Source of the DNA: Clostridia bacterium
Lineage (GTDB): Bacteria > Bacillota > Clostridia > Christensenellales > Borkfalkiaceae
Direction: 5' to 3'
DNA length: 64,000 nt
Assembly: GCA_017504165.1 (NCBI GenBank)
Contig: JAFVRR010000012.1
Location: 1-64,000, forward strand
The notes under the pieces are model-generated. The model ran no database searches, was not told the DNA's origin, and worked only from the letters and a program-made list of their open reading frames with translations. Position numbers and translations under genes: made by a program. Positions 46,062 to 52,708 of the stretch are shown piece after piece (the stretch's first letter is position 1; each line of letters opens with the position of its first letter).

Positions 46062-46541
46062 TTAAATTTTATCTGTTATACTGTTTACGTTATCTTTCCT
46101 AATCGCACGATAACACGTTATTCTTGTTGGCTTTTCGCTTGGGCGGAAAGCCTTTTCTCTTTCTGCTCTTTCGATTATCTTATATCGAATTTGTAAGTTC
46201 TTATAGCAATGCGCTATCCAATCAGTCACGCTCTTATATCCGCATTTCTTTAAGTTGCTTTTTAAAAAGTTTCTCGCATCTTGCGGAAGTTCTACGGTAA
46301 GTTTGTAATACCCTTTACGCTTACCGTTTTTTTGTTTTATCGGCTTTACATAAAGTTCCTTGTCCGAATAAATATCTGAAATTTCACAACCTAACACTTT
46401 GCATATTGCCTTTAACATTTCCGGAATTGGCAAGCACCTATAATTAGCAAACTTACTAATCATTGGCGCGTCAGTTCCGACTTTTTCTGCAAGGTCTTTA
46501 GCGGTCATATCGCGTTTGTTAATTTGCTCTTGAAGTTTCAT
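46062..46541 (-). CDS. HTH (Xre-type) phage protein
   Basis: The 159-residue protein has an N-terminal helix-turn-helix (KLQEQINKRDMTAKDLAEKV, TDAPMISKFANYRCLPIPE) like Cro/CI-type regulators, and a basic C-terminal half (about 70-159) without a known domain. It may control the early region; no operator is assigned. Confidence 0.65.
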   Translation of the reverse strand: MKLQEQINKRDMTAKDLAEKVGTDAPMISKFANYRCLPIPEMLKAICKVLGCEISDIYSDKELYVKPIKQKNGKRKGYYKLTVELPQDARNFLKSNLKKCGYKSVTDWIAHCYKNLQIRYKIIERAEREKAFRPSEKPTRITCYRAIRKDNVNSITDKI

Positions 46542-46551
46542 ACTACGCCCC

Positions 46552-46635
46552 CTATTTCATTAAAATATAAAAGATTTGTTCTTCATAAGTTAAAGGTAAA
46601 CCTAACTTTAACTTTGCTATAATTCTTTCTTTCAT
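46552..46635 (-). CDS. 27-residue conserved-type phage microprotein
   Basis: The short ORF from ATG 46,635 has a strong ribosome site (GGGGG) and encodes MKERIIAKLKLGLPLTYEEQ plus a hydrophobic end. This sequence type (KERIxAKLxLGLPLT) recurs as a tiny ORF in phages and conjugative elements of Bacillota, so it is likely a real gene. Its job is unknown. Confidence 0.5.
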   Translation of the reverse strand: MKERIIAKLKLGLPLTYEEQIFYILMK

Positions 46636-46649
46636 AAACTTTTACCCCC

Positions 46650-46844
46650 TTACAGTTTTCTTAAATACTTAACTTCGTTTTGATTAAATTGTAAACGCTT
46701 GTCGGTTTCGGAATATTCGCCCTTATCTTCAAAGTATTCACAAATACTAAACTCGGCTATATTATGCCCTGCAAATCTCTTGAATTTGTACGCTCCTAAT
46801 TCATCTTCATATATAGCGCCTTTCTCTAATTCGTTGATTTTCAT
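46650..46844 (-). CDS. Hypothetical phage protein after the DGR reverse transcriptase
   Basis: A 64-residue protein (MKINELEKGAIYEDELGAYK, then charged residues) whose start overlaps the reverse transcriptase stop by four bases (ATGA). The coupling suggests it is made with the DGR genes, but it has no recognised domain and is not a standard DGR accessory. Confidence 0.5.
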   Translation of the reverse strand: MKINELEKGAIYEDELGAYKFKRFAGHNIAEFSICEYFEDKGEYSETDKRLQFNQNEVKYLRKL

Positions 46845-47872
46845 ATTTCCCCCTTAACTATATCTTTAATTTTTAAATAAAAGTTTTGTGATAATTTATA
46901 GCAATTTCCGTGTAATATGTGATTTATCCAAGCATTAAAACTATCATTAAAATTTTTATTTGATAATTTTCTATTTGCTACCAATTTTGCCATTTTCAAA
47001 TACTTTCGTTGTGCATTTCTTTTATTAGAGTTTTTAAGTTTTCTAACCACTTTACCATTATTTGAAATATAAGTATGAAAGCCTAAATAACTAACACCGT
47101 TTTTGAAAGGAAATATTTGAGTTTTGCCATTAAGTTGTAAGTCAAGTGTTTTCAAATATTCGCTTATAACTTCTAAACAATACTTTAAATATTCTTTGCT
47201 TGGGTGTATAAGGTAAAAATCATCCATATAACGCCCGTAATATCTTATTCCCAACTCAATCTTAATCAACTTATCTAAACCGTCTAAATACAGTAATGCA
47301 AGCCCTTGATTTATTTGATTGCCAAGTGGTATTCCTTTACCGTCCGTGCTATCAATAAATAAATTAACAAGCCAACAAATGTCTTTATCGGTAAAATAAA
47401 ATTCAACTATATCTTTCAATTGTTCGTGCGATATATTATAAAAAAATTTACTTATATCACATTTTAAGATATATCCATTAAAGCAGTGTTGTTTGTAAAA
47501 CTCTTGCATTTGCTCGGAAAGTCGATTAAGTCCGAATAGCGTCCCCTTGCCTTTTTGCCCGGCGCAATTATCTTTTATAAAAATTTCTTGCATTTTTGGA
47601 AGTAATACGTTATCACATAAACTGTGTTGTACAACTTTATCTTTGAAAGAAGTAGTTTGTATAATTCGTTCTTTTGGCTCGTAAACCTTAAACTCGTTAT
47701 ACTTTGATATTTGATATGTTTTATTTTTTAGTTGGTTTATAAGGGTGTTTATTCCGTCTAACGCCATAACGTTAAATTTAGCGGAACTCTTTTTAAACCC
47801 TTTACCGCATTTAGACTTGCGATAAGCCCTATACATATTCTTAAAATCAACTACTCTTTCAAAGTCGGTCAT
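46841..47872 (-). CDS. DGR reverse transcriptase
   Basis: The 343-residue protein has the retroelement RT order: QTTSFKDKVVQHSLC near residue 72, FNGYILKCDISKFFYNISH near 131 (first metal Asp), GIPLGNQINQGLALLYLDGL near 180 (the LGNxxxQ form seen in DGR enzymes), RYYGRYMDDF near 212 with the YxDD active site, then LGFHTYISNNGKVV. No maturase domain is present. It lies beside an Avd gene, a template repeat and two tandem target genes. It copies TR RNA with errors at adenines to rewrite the variable repeats. Confidence 0.92.
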   Translation of the reverse strand: MTDFERVVDFKNMYRAYRKSKCGKGFKKSSAKFNVMALDGINTLINQLKNKTYQISKYNEFKVYEPKERIIQTTSFKDKVVQHSLCDNVLLPKMQEIFIKDNCAGQKGKGTLFGLNRLSEQMQEFYKQHCFNGYILKCDISKFFYNISHEQLKDIVEFYFTDKDICWLVNLFIDSTDGKGIPLGNQINQGLALLYLDGLDKLIKIELGIRYYGRYMDDFYLIHPSKEYLKYCLEVISEYLKTLDLQLNGKTQIFPFKNGVSYLGFHTYISNNGKVVRKLKNSNKRNAQRKYLKMAKLVANRKLSNKNFNDSFNAWINHILHGNCYKLSQNFYLKIKDIVKGEI

Positions 47873-47970
47873 AAATTCCTTTTGTTTATCCTTTCGGAAA
47901 GGTTATACGTTCTTTTGATATGTTGTTCTGATTTCGGCTTTTGCCTACTCTGTCTGACTTTATACCGATA

Positions 47971-48033
47971 CGGACGCACACCGTTATTGTTGTTGTAGTT
48001 ATTGTTGTTGATATTGCCATTAGGCGAAACGCA
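47971..48033 (-). repeat. DGR template repeat (TR)
   Basis: The 63-base element lies in the gap between avd and the RT. On the coding strand it opens with TGCGTTTCGCC, has a core almost entirely of AAC/AAT codons plus one ATC and one TAC, and ends with GGTGTGCGTCCG. It contains 22 adenines in the core. Both target genes carry matching variable repeats. The interval outside it (47,873-47,970 and 48,034-48,062) holds no other gene. Confidence 0.93.
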
Positions 48034-48062
48034 AACTTTAATACAACGTATAACCTATAATT

Positions 48063-48434
48063 CTAATTTCTTTCTTTAGTCCGCCAAGCAATCGCCATAT
48101 ATTTAACGTCACAAATCATTTCCGTCCAATACGCCATAGAGCCGTCACTTAATAAATTCAATTGCATTGATAATTCAATAAGAAACAATAACTCATCACA
48201 GTATGTAATAGCATTTGATATTTTTTTAAGTCTTTCTTGTTTGTCCGTTATATTGCTTGTCCTATTTGCTTCAAACAATTCAGTATAAATATCTATACTC
48301 TTTAATTGCATACGGTCAACAAGTGAGTGTCTATATTTCTTTGGATAACGATTTGCGTTTGAAGTTAAAACAAACGTGTGCTTGCATAACTCTTTTGCTT
48401 TTATTATTACTTTTAATTCTTTTTCGGTCATCAT
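48063..48434 (-). CDS. avd: DGR accessory variability determinant
   Basis: The 123-residue protein is helical and basic, as expected of the four-helix Avd family (KAKELCKHTFVLTSNANRYP, then RHSLVDRMQLKSIDIYTELF, later YWTEMICDVKYMAIAW). Avd forms a pentamer that binds the RT and TR RNA and is required for mutagenic retrohoming. Its start overlaps the stop of the downstream target gene as ATGA. It lies directly before the TR, the usual DGR order. Confidence 0.85.
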   Translation of the reverse strand: MMTEKELKVIIKAKELCKHTFVLTSNANRYPKKYRHSLVDRMQLKSIDIYTELFEANRTSNITDKQERLKKISNAITYCDELLFLIELSMQLNLLSDGSMAYWTEMICDVKYMAIAWRTKERN

Positions 48435-48970
48435 TCTTTACAAGATACGGAGATAGAAGATATAAAGGTTAAAAACGGACGCACACCGAAATAGTTGTTG
48501 TAGATAAAGTAGTTGACGATAAAGCCATCAGGCGAAACGCAAACAATCCAATCATCGTTCAAATAAAACTCGGACGTGCTATCGGGTGTAGCCAACCAAT
48601 ACCATTTATCTAATTTGTATTTCTCAAAGGTTATTCTATTATTACGATAAAAATCAAAAGTCGGCAAACTGATTTTGCAATTAACCTTGCCCCATTTATT
48701 AGAGCCATCTAACGATAATAAATCTACTTCGTGTTCAATTATATTTTCCGCACCGATTTCTTCTTCAAGTTTTGGCAAAATTTCTTCTTCCAATCTTTTC
48801 TTAATCGTGCTTGTAGCAAAATTATTATCTTCACCGAACTCACTATTAAACAAAATATCTTTTGCTACGGCAAACGTTTTTCCGTCTTTATCAAAAAACT
48901 TGATAAATTCAATGCCTGCTATTGTAAATAATTCTCCGTCTTTAATGTTTGCTAAAATTTCCTTTTTCAT
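48431..48970 (-). CDS. DGR target protein 1, DUF6273-type lectin fold
   Basis: From ATG 48,970 (AAGGAG eight bases upstream) it encodes about 179 residues. An N-terminal beta domain (TIAGIEFIKFF, CKISLPTFDFY) is followed by a C-terminal WYWLATPDST and a variable repeat ending GVRPFLTFI. It resembles the second target gene along its length, so they are tandem paralogues. No signal peptide or membrane span is seen, so the protein is probably cytoplasmic or assembled into virions; neither is proved. Its start at a TTG two codons earlier is less likely. Confidence 0.82.
   Translation of the reverse strand: MKKEILANIKDGELFTIAGIEFIKFFDKDGKTFAVAKDILFNSEFGEDNNFATSTIKKRLEEEILPKLEEEIGAENIIEHEVDLLSLDGSNKWGKVNCKISLPTFDFYRNNRITFEKYKLDKWYWLATPDSTSEFYLNDDWIVCVSPDGFIVNYFIYNNYFGVRPFLTFISSISVSCKE
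48476..48541 (-). repeat. Variable repeat of target 1 (VR1)
   Basis: The 66-base repeat aligns with TR except for one additional codon. Eleven of the 22 TR core adenines are changed and no non-adenine TR base differs. The extra codon lies in the AAC run, where slippage would be easy. Confidence 0.92.
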
Positions 48971-48987
48971 TTTCAATTCTCCTTATT

Positions 48988-49581
48988 TTAAGATTTAAAG
49001 ATATCAGATTTTAAGATACAAAACGGACGCACACCGTAATCGTTGTCGTAGCTAAAGTAGTCGATAATGCCAAAAGGCGAAACGCATTTTACCCAAGAAC
49101 TATCATTGTGTTTAGGTGTACTATACGCCGTTGCTAACCACCACCAACAATCAAGTTTAAACTCATCAATTTTATATACGTGTTCACGATACATTTGAGC
49201 CGTTAAAAGTGAAACTCTACAATCGCAAGAGCCATAACACTTTAAACCATCATCGGCAGTCAAATCAACAGTATGCTCTACAATATTTTCTTCGCCAACT
49301 AATTCGGCAAGTTCTTTAGCAAACACGTCTAAACACTTTCTTAAACTGCTTTTAGCAAAGTTATTGCAATTGCTATCGAAAGGCTTATTGTAGAGCGTGT
49401 CCTTTAATAATAGTTCTACCGTGTCGCCACTGTTCTTAAGTACGATAAACTCATAATCGCCAATTTTGGCAATCTTTCCGTCATCGCTTAACGTTGCTAT
49501 TGGCGTAATTATGCCAAGTTGCTTTAGTTGTTCTTTGGTAAGTTCGCTTTTCTTACCGTTAATACATAAATAGTTTTTCAT
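48988..49581 (-). CDS. DGR target protein 2, DUF6273-type lectin fold
   Basis: The 197-residue protein is paralogous to target 1: KIGDYEFIVLKNSGDTVELL near residue 35, a beta/helical middle, then WWWLATAYST and a C-terminal variable segment ending DYGVRPFCIL. The fold type (DUF6273, a C-type-lectin-like family) is inferred from this pattern. ATG 49,581 follows AAGGAG. No export signal is visible. It is read first among the DGR-associated genes. Confidence 0.82.
   Translation of the reverse strand: MKNYLCINGKKSELTKEQLKQLGIITPIATLSDDGKIAKIGDYEFIVLKNSGDTVELLLKDTLYNKPFDSNCNNFAKSSLRKCLDVFAKELAELVGEENIVEHTVDLTADDGLKCYGSCDCRVSLLTAQMYREHVYKIDEFKLDCWWWLATAYSTPKHNDSSWVKCVSPFGIIDYFSYDNDYGVRPFCILKSDIFKS
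49024..49086 (-). repeat. Variable repeat of target 2 (VR2)
   Basis: The 63-base repeat is the same length as TR. It differs at 11 positions, every one an adenine in TR (changes to T and G), and is identical at all other bases, including TGCGTTTCGCC and GGTGTGCGTCCG. Confidence 0.93.
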
Positions 49582-49600
49582 TTTTGGTTTTCTCCTTATA

Positions 49601-49819
49601 TTAAATTTCTTTTACATAACGTTGTTTGTCCGTTATATTAAAATACTCAAAATAGTCTTCGGTGTGGATTTTACCTTGAATCCCTAACCTATCGGAACGC
49701 CTTTTAATATTCCTTATTTGTCGCGCCGCCATTTGATAAGTTAACCCTAATAACGACTGTATATCTTCAATTGTTAAATAATCTTTTGAAAAGATTTGTT
49801 CCCTTTCTATGTAAGACAT
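49601..49819 (-). CDS. Small HTH protein, excisionase-like
   Basis: The 72-residue protein has a helix-turn-helix-like segment DYLTIEDIQSLLGLTYQMAA followed by IRNIKRRSDRLGIQGKI. Small DNA-binding proteins beside the immunity region often act as excisionases or Cro partners; which one cannot be decided. Confidence 0.5.
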   Translation of the reverse strand: MSYIEREQIFSKDYLTIEDIQSLLGLTYQMAARQIRNIKRRSDRLGIQGKIHTEDYFEYFNITDKQRYVKEI

Positions 49820-49837
49820 AAGTGACCCCTCATTTAT

Positions 49838-50020
49838 TTAGGTGAAATCGTTAACAGTGCATCCGAATATTTTTGCTAACTTAACAAGTGTATCGAAAGA
49901 TGCTTTTCTTTTTCCGTTCTCATACAAACAATAACAACTTTCAGTTACGCCTAACTTTTCAGCAACTTGCTTCATTGTCAAGTTTTTAGATTCTCGATAA
50001 TGTTTAAGATTTTTTATCAT
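49838..50020 (-). CDS. Cro-like HTH regulator
   Basis: The 60-residue protein is a single Xre-type HTH: HYRESKNLTMKQVAEKLGVT, ESCYCLYENGKRKASFDTLV. It is divergently arranged with the CI-like gene across four operator-like sites. GGAGG lies upstream of the start. It likely favours the early, lytic-direction genes. Confidence 0.75.
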   Translation of the reverse strand: MIKNLKHYRESKNLTMKQVAEKLGVTESCYCLYENGKRKASFDTLVKLAKIFGCTVNDFT

Positions 50021-50046
50021 TTTTTAGCCTCCTTGTTTCTTATTTG

Positions 50047-50181
50047 CTTTGCATATTGTCAAGATGTAATTATATATTACTCTATACTTTGCGATTTGTC
50101 AAGCGGATTTTTAAAATAATTTGACATTTTGCAAAGTTTTATTTTAATTTTATTTTCCGCTTTACTTTTCAATTTGTAAAG
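50047..50181. promoter_or_regulatory. Divergent lysis-lysogeny switch with four 17-bp operators
   Basis: CTTTGCATATTGTCAAG (50,047-50,063) and CTTTGCGATTTGTCAAG (50,087-50,103) are close copies. The reverse complement of the third is at 50,120-50,136, and a weaker copy CTTTTCAATTTGTAAAG at 50,165-50,181. The second overlaps the -35 of the minus-strand promoter (TTGACA, 17-base spacer, TAATAT at 50,079-50,074). The fourth lies in the spacer of the plus-strand promoter (TTTACT 50,161, TATAAT 50,184-50,189). This is the expected CI/Cro control region. Confidence 0.75.
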
Positions 50182-50206
50182 TTTATAATAGTTTTAGGAG
50201 GCTTTT

Positions 50207-50836
50207 ATGGAAAATTTAAGATTGTTACGTAAAAATAAAAATATTTCTATGAAGGAATTAGGAAAAATAATTGGTGTTGCGGAAAGCACTATTTCTTTAT
50301 ACGAAAATGGCAAACGTCAACCAGATAATAAAACGCTATTATCACTCGCTAATTATTTTGAGGTTTCTATTGATTATTTGTTAGGAAGAAGTGAAATAAA
50401 AAAACCGTCTAATATTTACACAGTAGACGGAATTATATCTTTTGAAGTTTTAGGCTCAGTTAAAGCAGGATATGACGGTGCATTTGATGAAATACCAACG
50501 GGCGAAACCATAGAACTTCCTTTATCAATGGTTTCGGGTGGTCAAAAAGAAGATTATTTTGTTTTACAAGTTAAAGGCGATTCAATGCATCCACGACTTT
50601 TAGACGGCGATAAAATACTTTGCAAACGAACAACAAGTGTTGATAGTGGAACTCTTGCAGTTATCGCTTATAACGGCGATGAAGCAACTATTAAAAAAGT
50701 AAACTATGTTTATGGCGAAGATTGGCTAGAACTAATCCCCTTCAATCCAGAATATGCAACTAAACGTATTGAAGGAAGAGACCTTGAACAATGCCACGTT
50801 GTTGGTAAAGTTGTGAAATTAATTAGGGATTTATAA
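50207..50836 (+). CDS. CI-like repressor with LexA/S24 peptidase domain
   Basis: The 209-residue protein has an N-terminal HTH (MKELGKIIGVAESTISLYEN, then SIDYLLGRSE) and a C-terminal S24 domain with a cleavage-region SVKAGYDGAF near residue 83, a catalytic VKGDSMHPRLLDGD (Ser) and GTLAVIAYNGDEATIKKV (Lys). Such repressors self-cleave after DNA damage through RecA. It begins after TTTTAGGAGGCTTTT and reads away from the Cro-like gene. Confidence 0.93.
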   Translation: MENLRLLRKNKNISMKELGKIIGVAESTISLYENGKRQPDNKTLLSLANYFEVSIDYLLGRSEIKKPSNIYTVDGIISFEVLGSVKAGYDGAFDEIPTGETIELPLSMVSGGQKEDYFVLQVKGDSMHPRLLDGDKILCKRTTSVDSGTLAVIAYNGDEATIKKVNYVYGEDWLELIPFNPEYATKRIEGRDLEQCHVVGKVVKLIRDL

Positions 50837-50847
50837 GGATTGATATT

Positions 50848-51021
50848 ATGAAGATAAATAAAGATGTTTTTAATAATGTTTGTTGTGTTTTTTGCTTAAT
50901 ATTTGGTATAGGCGGAGCAATAAGATGCTTTATAGATGGCGAAGTTGGCATTGCTTTTATATTATTATTTGTAGCGGTAATAGGTTTTTTTGTTTTCCCT
51001 TTTACATTTAAAAAGAAATAA
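50848..51021 (+). CDS. 57-residue phage membrane protein
   Basis: A short ORF starting at ATG 50,848, 11 bases after the repressor stop, encodes two hydrophobic spans (VCCVFCLIFGIGGAI and GIAFILLFVAVIGFFVF) and a basic tail KKK. No family is recognised. It lies in the lysogeny operon, so it may be expressed from the prophage and act in superinfection exclusion; that is inference. Confidence 0.55.
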   Translation: MKINKDVFNNVCCVFCLIFGIGGAIRCFIDGEVGIAFILLFVAVIGFFVFPFTFKKK

Positions 51022-51034
51022 TTAGGAGTATTTT

Positions 51035-51373
51035 TTGAAAAAAGTTATAGAAATTATAAAAAAATATAAATTATGGATAATTGGGGCAATATTTTTTATT
51101 CTTGCAACTATATCTGTTGAAATAGCAGCGTTTGTCTCACTTTTATTTTGTGATGGCTATTTCCTTGTTGTTAACGTTCTTCACAAAAAAGAAAAAGGAA
51201 TAACTTGTATTGATAAAATTTCACAAGCAATAAACATGCCTTCTTTTTGGATACTATTAACTATTACAATAATTTTTATTGTTTTGGCAGTAATTCAGTT
51301 TGCTAATGCTAATATTTTATTAGGATTGTTTTTCTTGCTTTGTGCTTTTTTCTTTTGTACAATATTATTTTAA
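51035..51373 (+). CDS. Four-helix phage membrane protein
   Basis: The 112-residue protein starts at TTG 51,035, with AGGAG six bases upstream. It has four hydrophobic helices (about 12-35, 30-45, 73-92, 92-110) and charged loops (HKKEKG). The family is not known. Expression with the repressor and integrase suggests a lysogenic role. Confidence 0.55.
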   Translation: MKKVIEIIKKYKLWIIGAIFFILATISVEIAAFVSLLFCDGYFLVVNVLHKKEKGITCIDKISQAINMPSFWILLTITIIFIVLAVIQFANANILLGLFFLLCAFFFCTILF

Positions 51374-51382
51374 GGTTTAATT

Positions 51383-52573
51383 ATGGCAGAATTTTACATT
51401 TCATCAAACAAATATAATATACAAGAAAGAAAAACTATCAAGAACGGTACGGTCTATGATATCTATTTCTATGTCGTTCAATTAGACGGCACGGAAAAGC
51501 AAAAGAAATTTTCGGGATTTAAAACTAAACAGTTAGCAAAGCAAGCGTATTTAGAGTTTGTGACAACTAAATGCGAACTAGTAAAAAATAATCCTATTAA
51601 AAAGAAAAATACTAAAAAAGAAGAATTGACTATAAGCCAACTCTTCCCTATTTATATTGCATCCATAGGCAATCAAAACAAAGATTCGGTTATATACGAA
51701 AAACAAAACGTTTTTAAAAGATTATTACTTCCGCGTTTTAAAGATTATACGCTTAAACAACTAACCACCGAAAAACTATATCAATGGCAAGATGAACTGT
51801 GGGCATCTAAAAACCCTAAAACTAACGAATATTATTCCTATAAACATCTAACTAAAATTAGAACGATGCTTTCAGCTTTTCTTACTTGGTGCGAAACTCG
51901 ATATGGTTATCCTAATAATTTGCTTAAAGTAAAAAAGCCAAAACGACGCTCTCCCCAAAAGAAGATGCAGTTTTGGACTAAAGATGAGTTTTTGAAATTC
52001 ATTAAAGTGGTTGATAAAGACATCGAAGAACTTAATAAGCAAACCGATAAAAAATCAAAAGAAACTGTAAAAACGCTTTTAATGTATCGTACTTTCTTTT
52101 TCGTGTTGTTTTATACTGGTAGACGTAAAGGCGAAGCCCTTGCAATCGGTCTAGAAGATGTAAAAAGCAATTCCATAATATTTGATAAGTCTTTAACCAG
52201 AAAAACGCTTACGGAAGCCACCTACGAAATAACAAGCACAAAGACGGAACGTCAAGATGCTACGCCAATCTGTCCGGCGCTTGCTAAAGAATTAAAATTA
52301 TATAAAGGTCAATCCCCTTTCTTTTTTGGTGGAGAAAAACCTATTGCAGAAAATACGCTTACAAGATTTTTTAATAAATACTCTGAAATGGCAGGCAATA
52401 AAATTATAAGAATTCACGATTTAAGACACTCGTTTGTTTCAATGATGATACATTTGGGTGCGCCTTTAACCGTTGTAGCAAATTTAATCGGCGACACATT
52501 AGCGCAAGTGACCCAAACATACGCGCATTTATATGAAGAAGATAAACTAACTTATTTAAATAAACTTGTTTAA
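51383..52573 (+). CDS. int: Tyrosine integrase
   Basis: The 396-residue recombinase has an N-terminal arm-binding region, a SAM-like core domain (about 75-180, LTISQLFPIYI) and a catalytic domain with FFVLFYTGRRKGEALAI (Arg), IHDLRHSFVSMM (His, Arg), and TQTYAHLYEED (nucleophile Tyr) at the end. It probably inserts the phage at the MFS gene. The tail of the gene overlaps the first of two arm-type repeats. No partner excisionase is certain. Confidence 0.94.
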   Translation: MAEFYISSNKYNIQERKTIKNGTVYDIYFYVVQLDGTEKQKKFSGFKTKQLAKQAYLEFVTTKCELVKNNPIKKKNTKKEELTISQLFPIYIASIGNQNKDSVIYEKQNVFKRLLLPRFKDYTLKQLTTEKLYQWQDELWASKNPKTNEYYSYKHLTKIRTMLSAFLTWCETRYGYPNNLLKVKKPKRRSPQKKMQFWTKDEFLKFIKVVDKDIEELNKQTDKKSKETVKTLLMYRTFFFVLFYTGRRKGEALAIGLEDVKSNSIIFDKSLTRKTLTEATYEITSTKTERQDATPICPALAKELKLYKGQSPFFFGGEKPIAENTLTRFFNKYSEMAGNKIIRIHDLRHSFVSMMIHLGAPLTVVANLIGDTLAQVTQTYAHLYEEDKLTYLNKLV

Positions 52574-52600
52574 AATTTAGTAATAAAATTTAGTAATAAA
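52573..52600 (+). repeat. Tandem arm-type repeats near attR
   Basis: AAATTTAGTAATAAA occurs at 52,573-52,587 and again at 52,586-52,600 (period 13), in the same orientation as the copy near attL. The first copy starts at the last base of the integrase stop. Confidence 0.5.
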
Positions 52601-52640
52601 ACGGCGTAAACCATAGTAAAACATAGTACATAAAATAATA

Positions 52641-52689
52641 AAAAACACCACTTTTTGACTAAAAATAGCCTAAAAATGGTGCTTTTTTG
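52641..52689. terminator. Bidirectional terminator at the right prophage end
   Basis: CACCA and TGGTG arms with a TTTTT/AAAAA extension (one bulge) are followed by CTTTTTTG on the plus strand and by A/T-rich T runs on the minus strand. It lies between the integrase and the transporter fragment. Confidence 0.6.
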
Positions 52690-52697
52690 TTTTTGGC

Positions 52698-52708
52698 GGA
52701 GAGTTAGG
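52698..52708. other. attR core
   Basis: GGAGAGTTAGG matches the attL core GGCGAATTAGG at 9 of 11 positions, at the point where the transporter reading frame leaves host sequence. Confidence 0.6.

Larger units (their letters stand above)
13874..52708. mobile_element. Prophage, about 38.8 kb, podovirus-like, with a DGR
   Basis: Bounded by the two halves of a transporter gene, the element has an integrase and repressor at the right end and a single long minus-strand programme from early genes to virion genes. Packaging, portal, scaffold, capsid, adaptor, nozzle and fibre genes are all open. No tail-tube, tape-measure or sheath gene is seen, which favours a short-tailed phage. Two early genes carry homopolymer frameshifts. 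No endolysin is recognisable. It looks inducible in principle, but this cannot be proved from sequence. Confidence 0.93.

Noticed and set aside
46841..47872. Retron or group II intron reading of the RT
   Set aside because: No msr/msd-like or intron structure is seen; avd, TR and VRs define it as a DGR.
47971..48060. Possible small protein spanning the template repeat
   Set aside because: The AAC-rich frame through TR exists only because TR mirrors the target genes; it has no start signal and TR is non-coding in DGRs.
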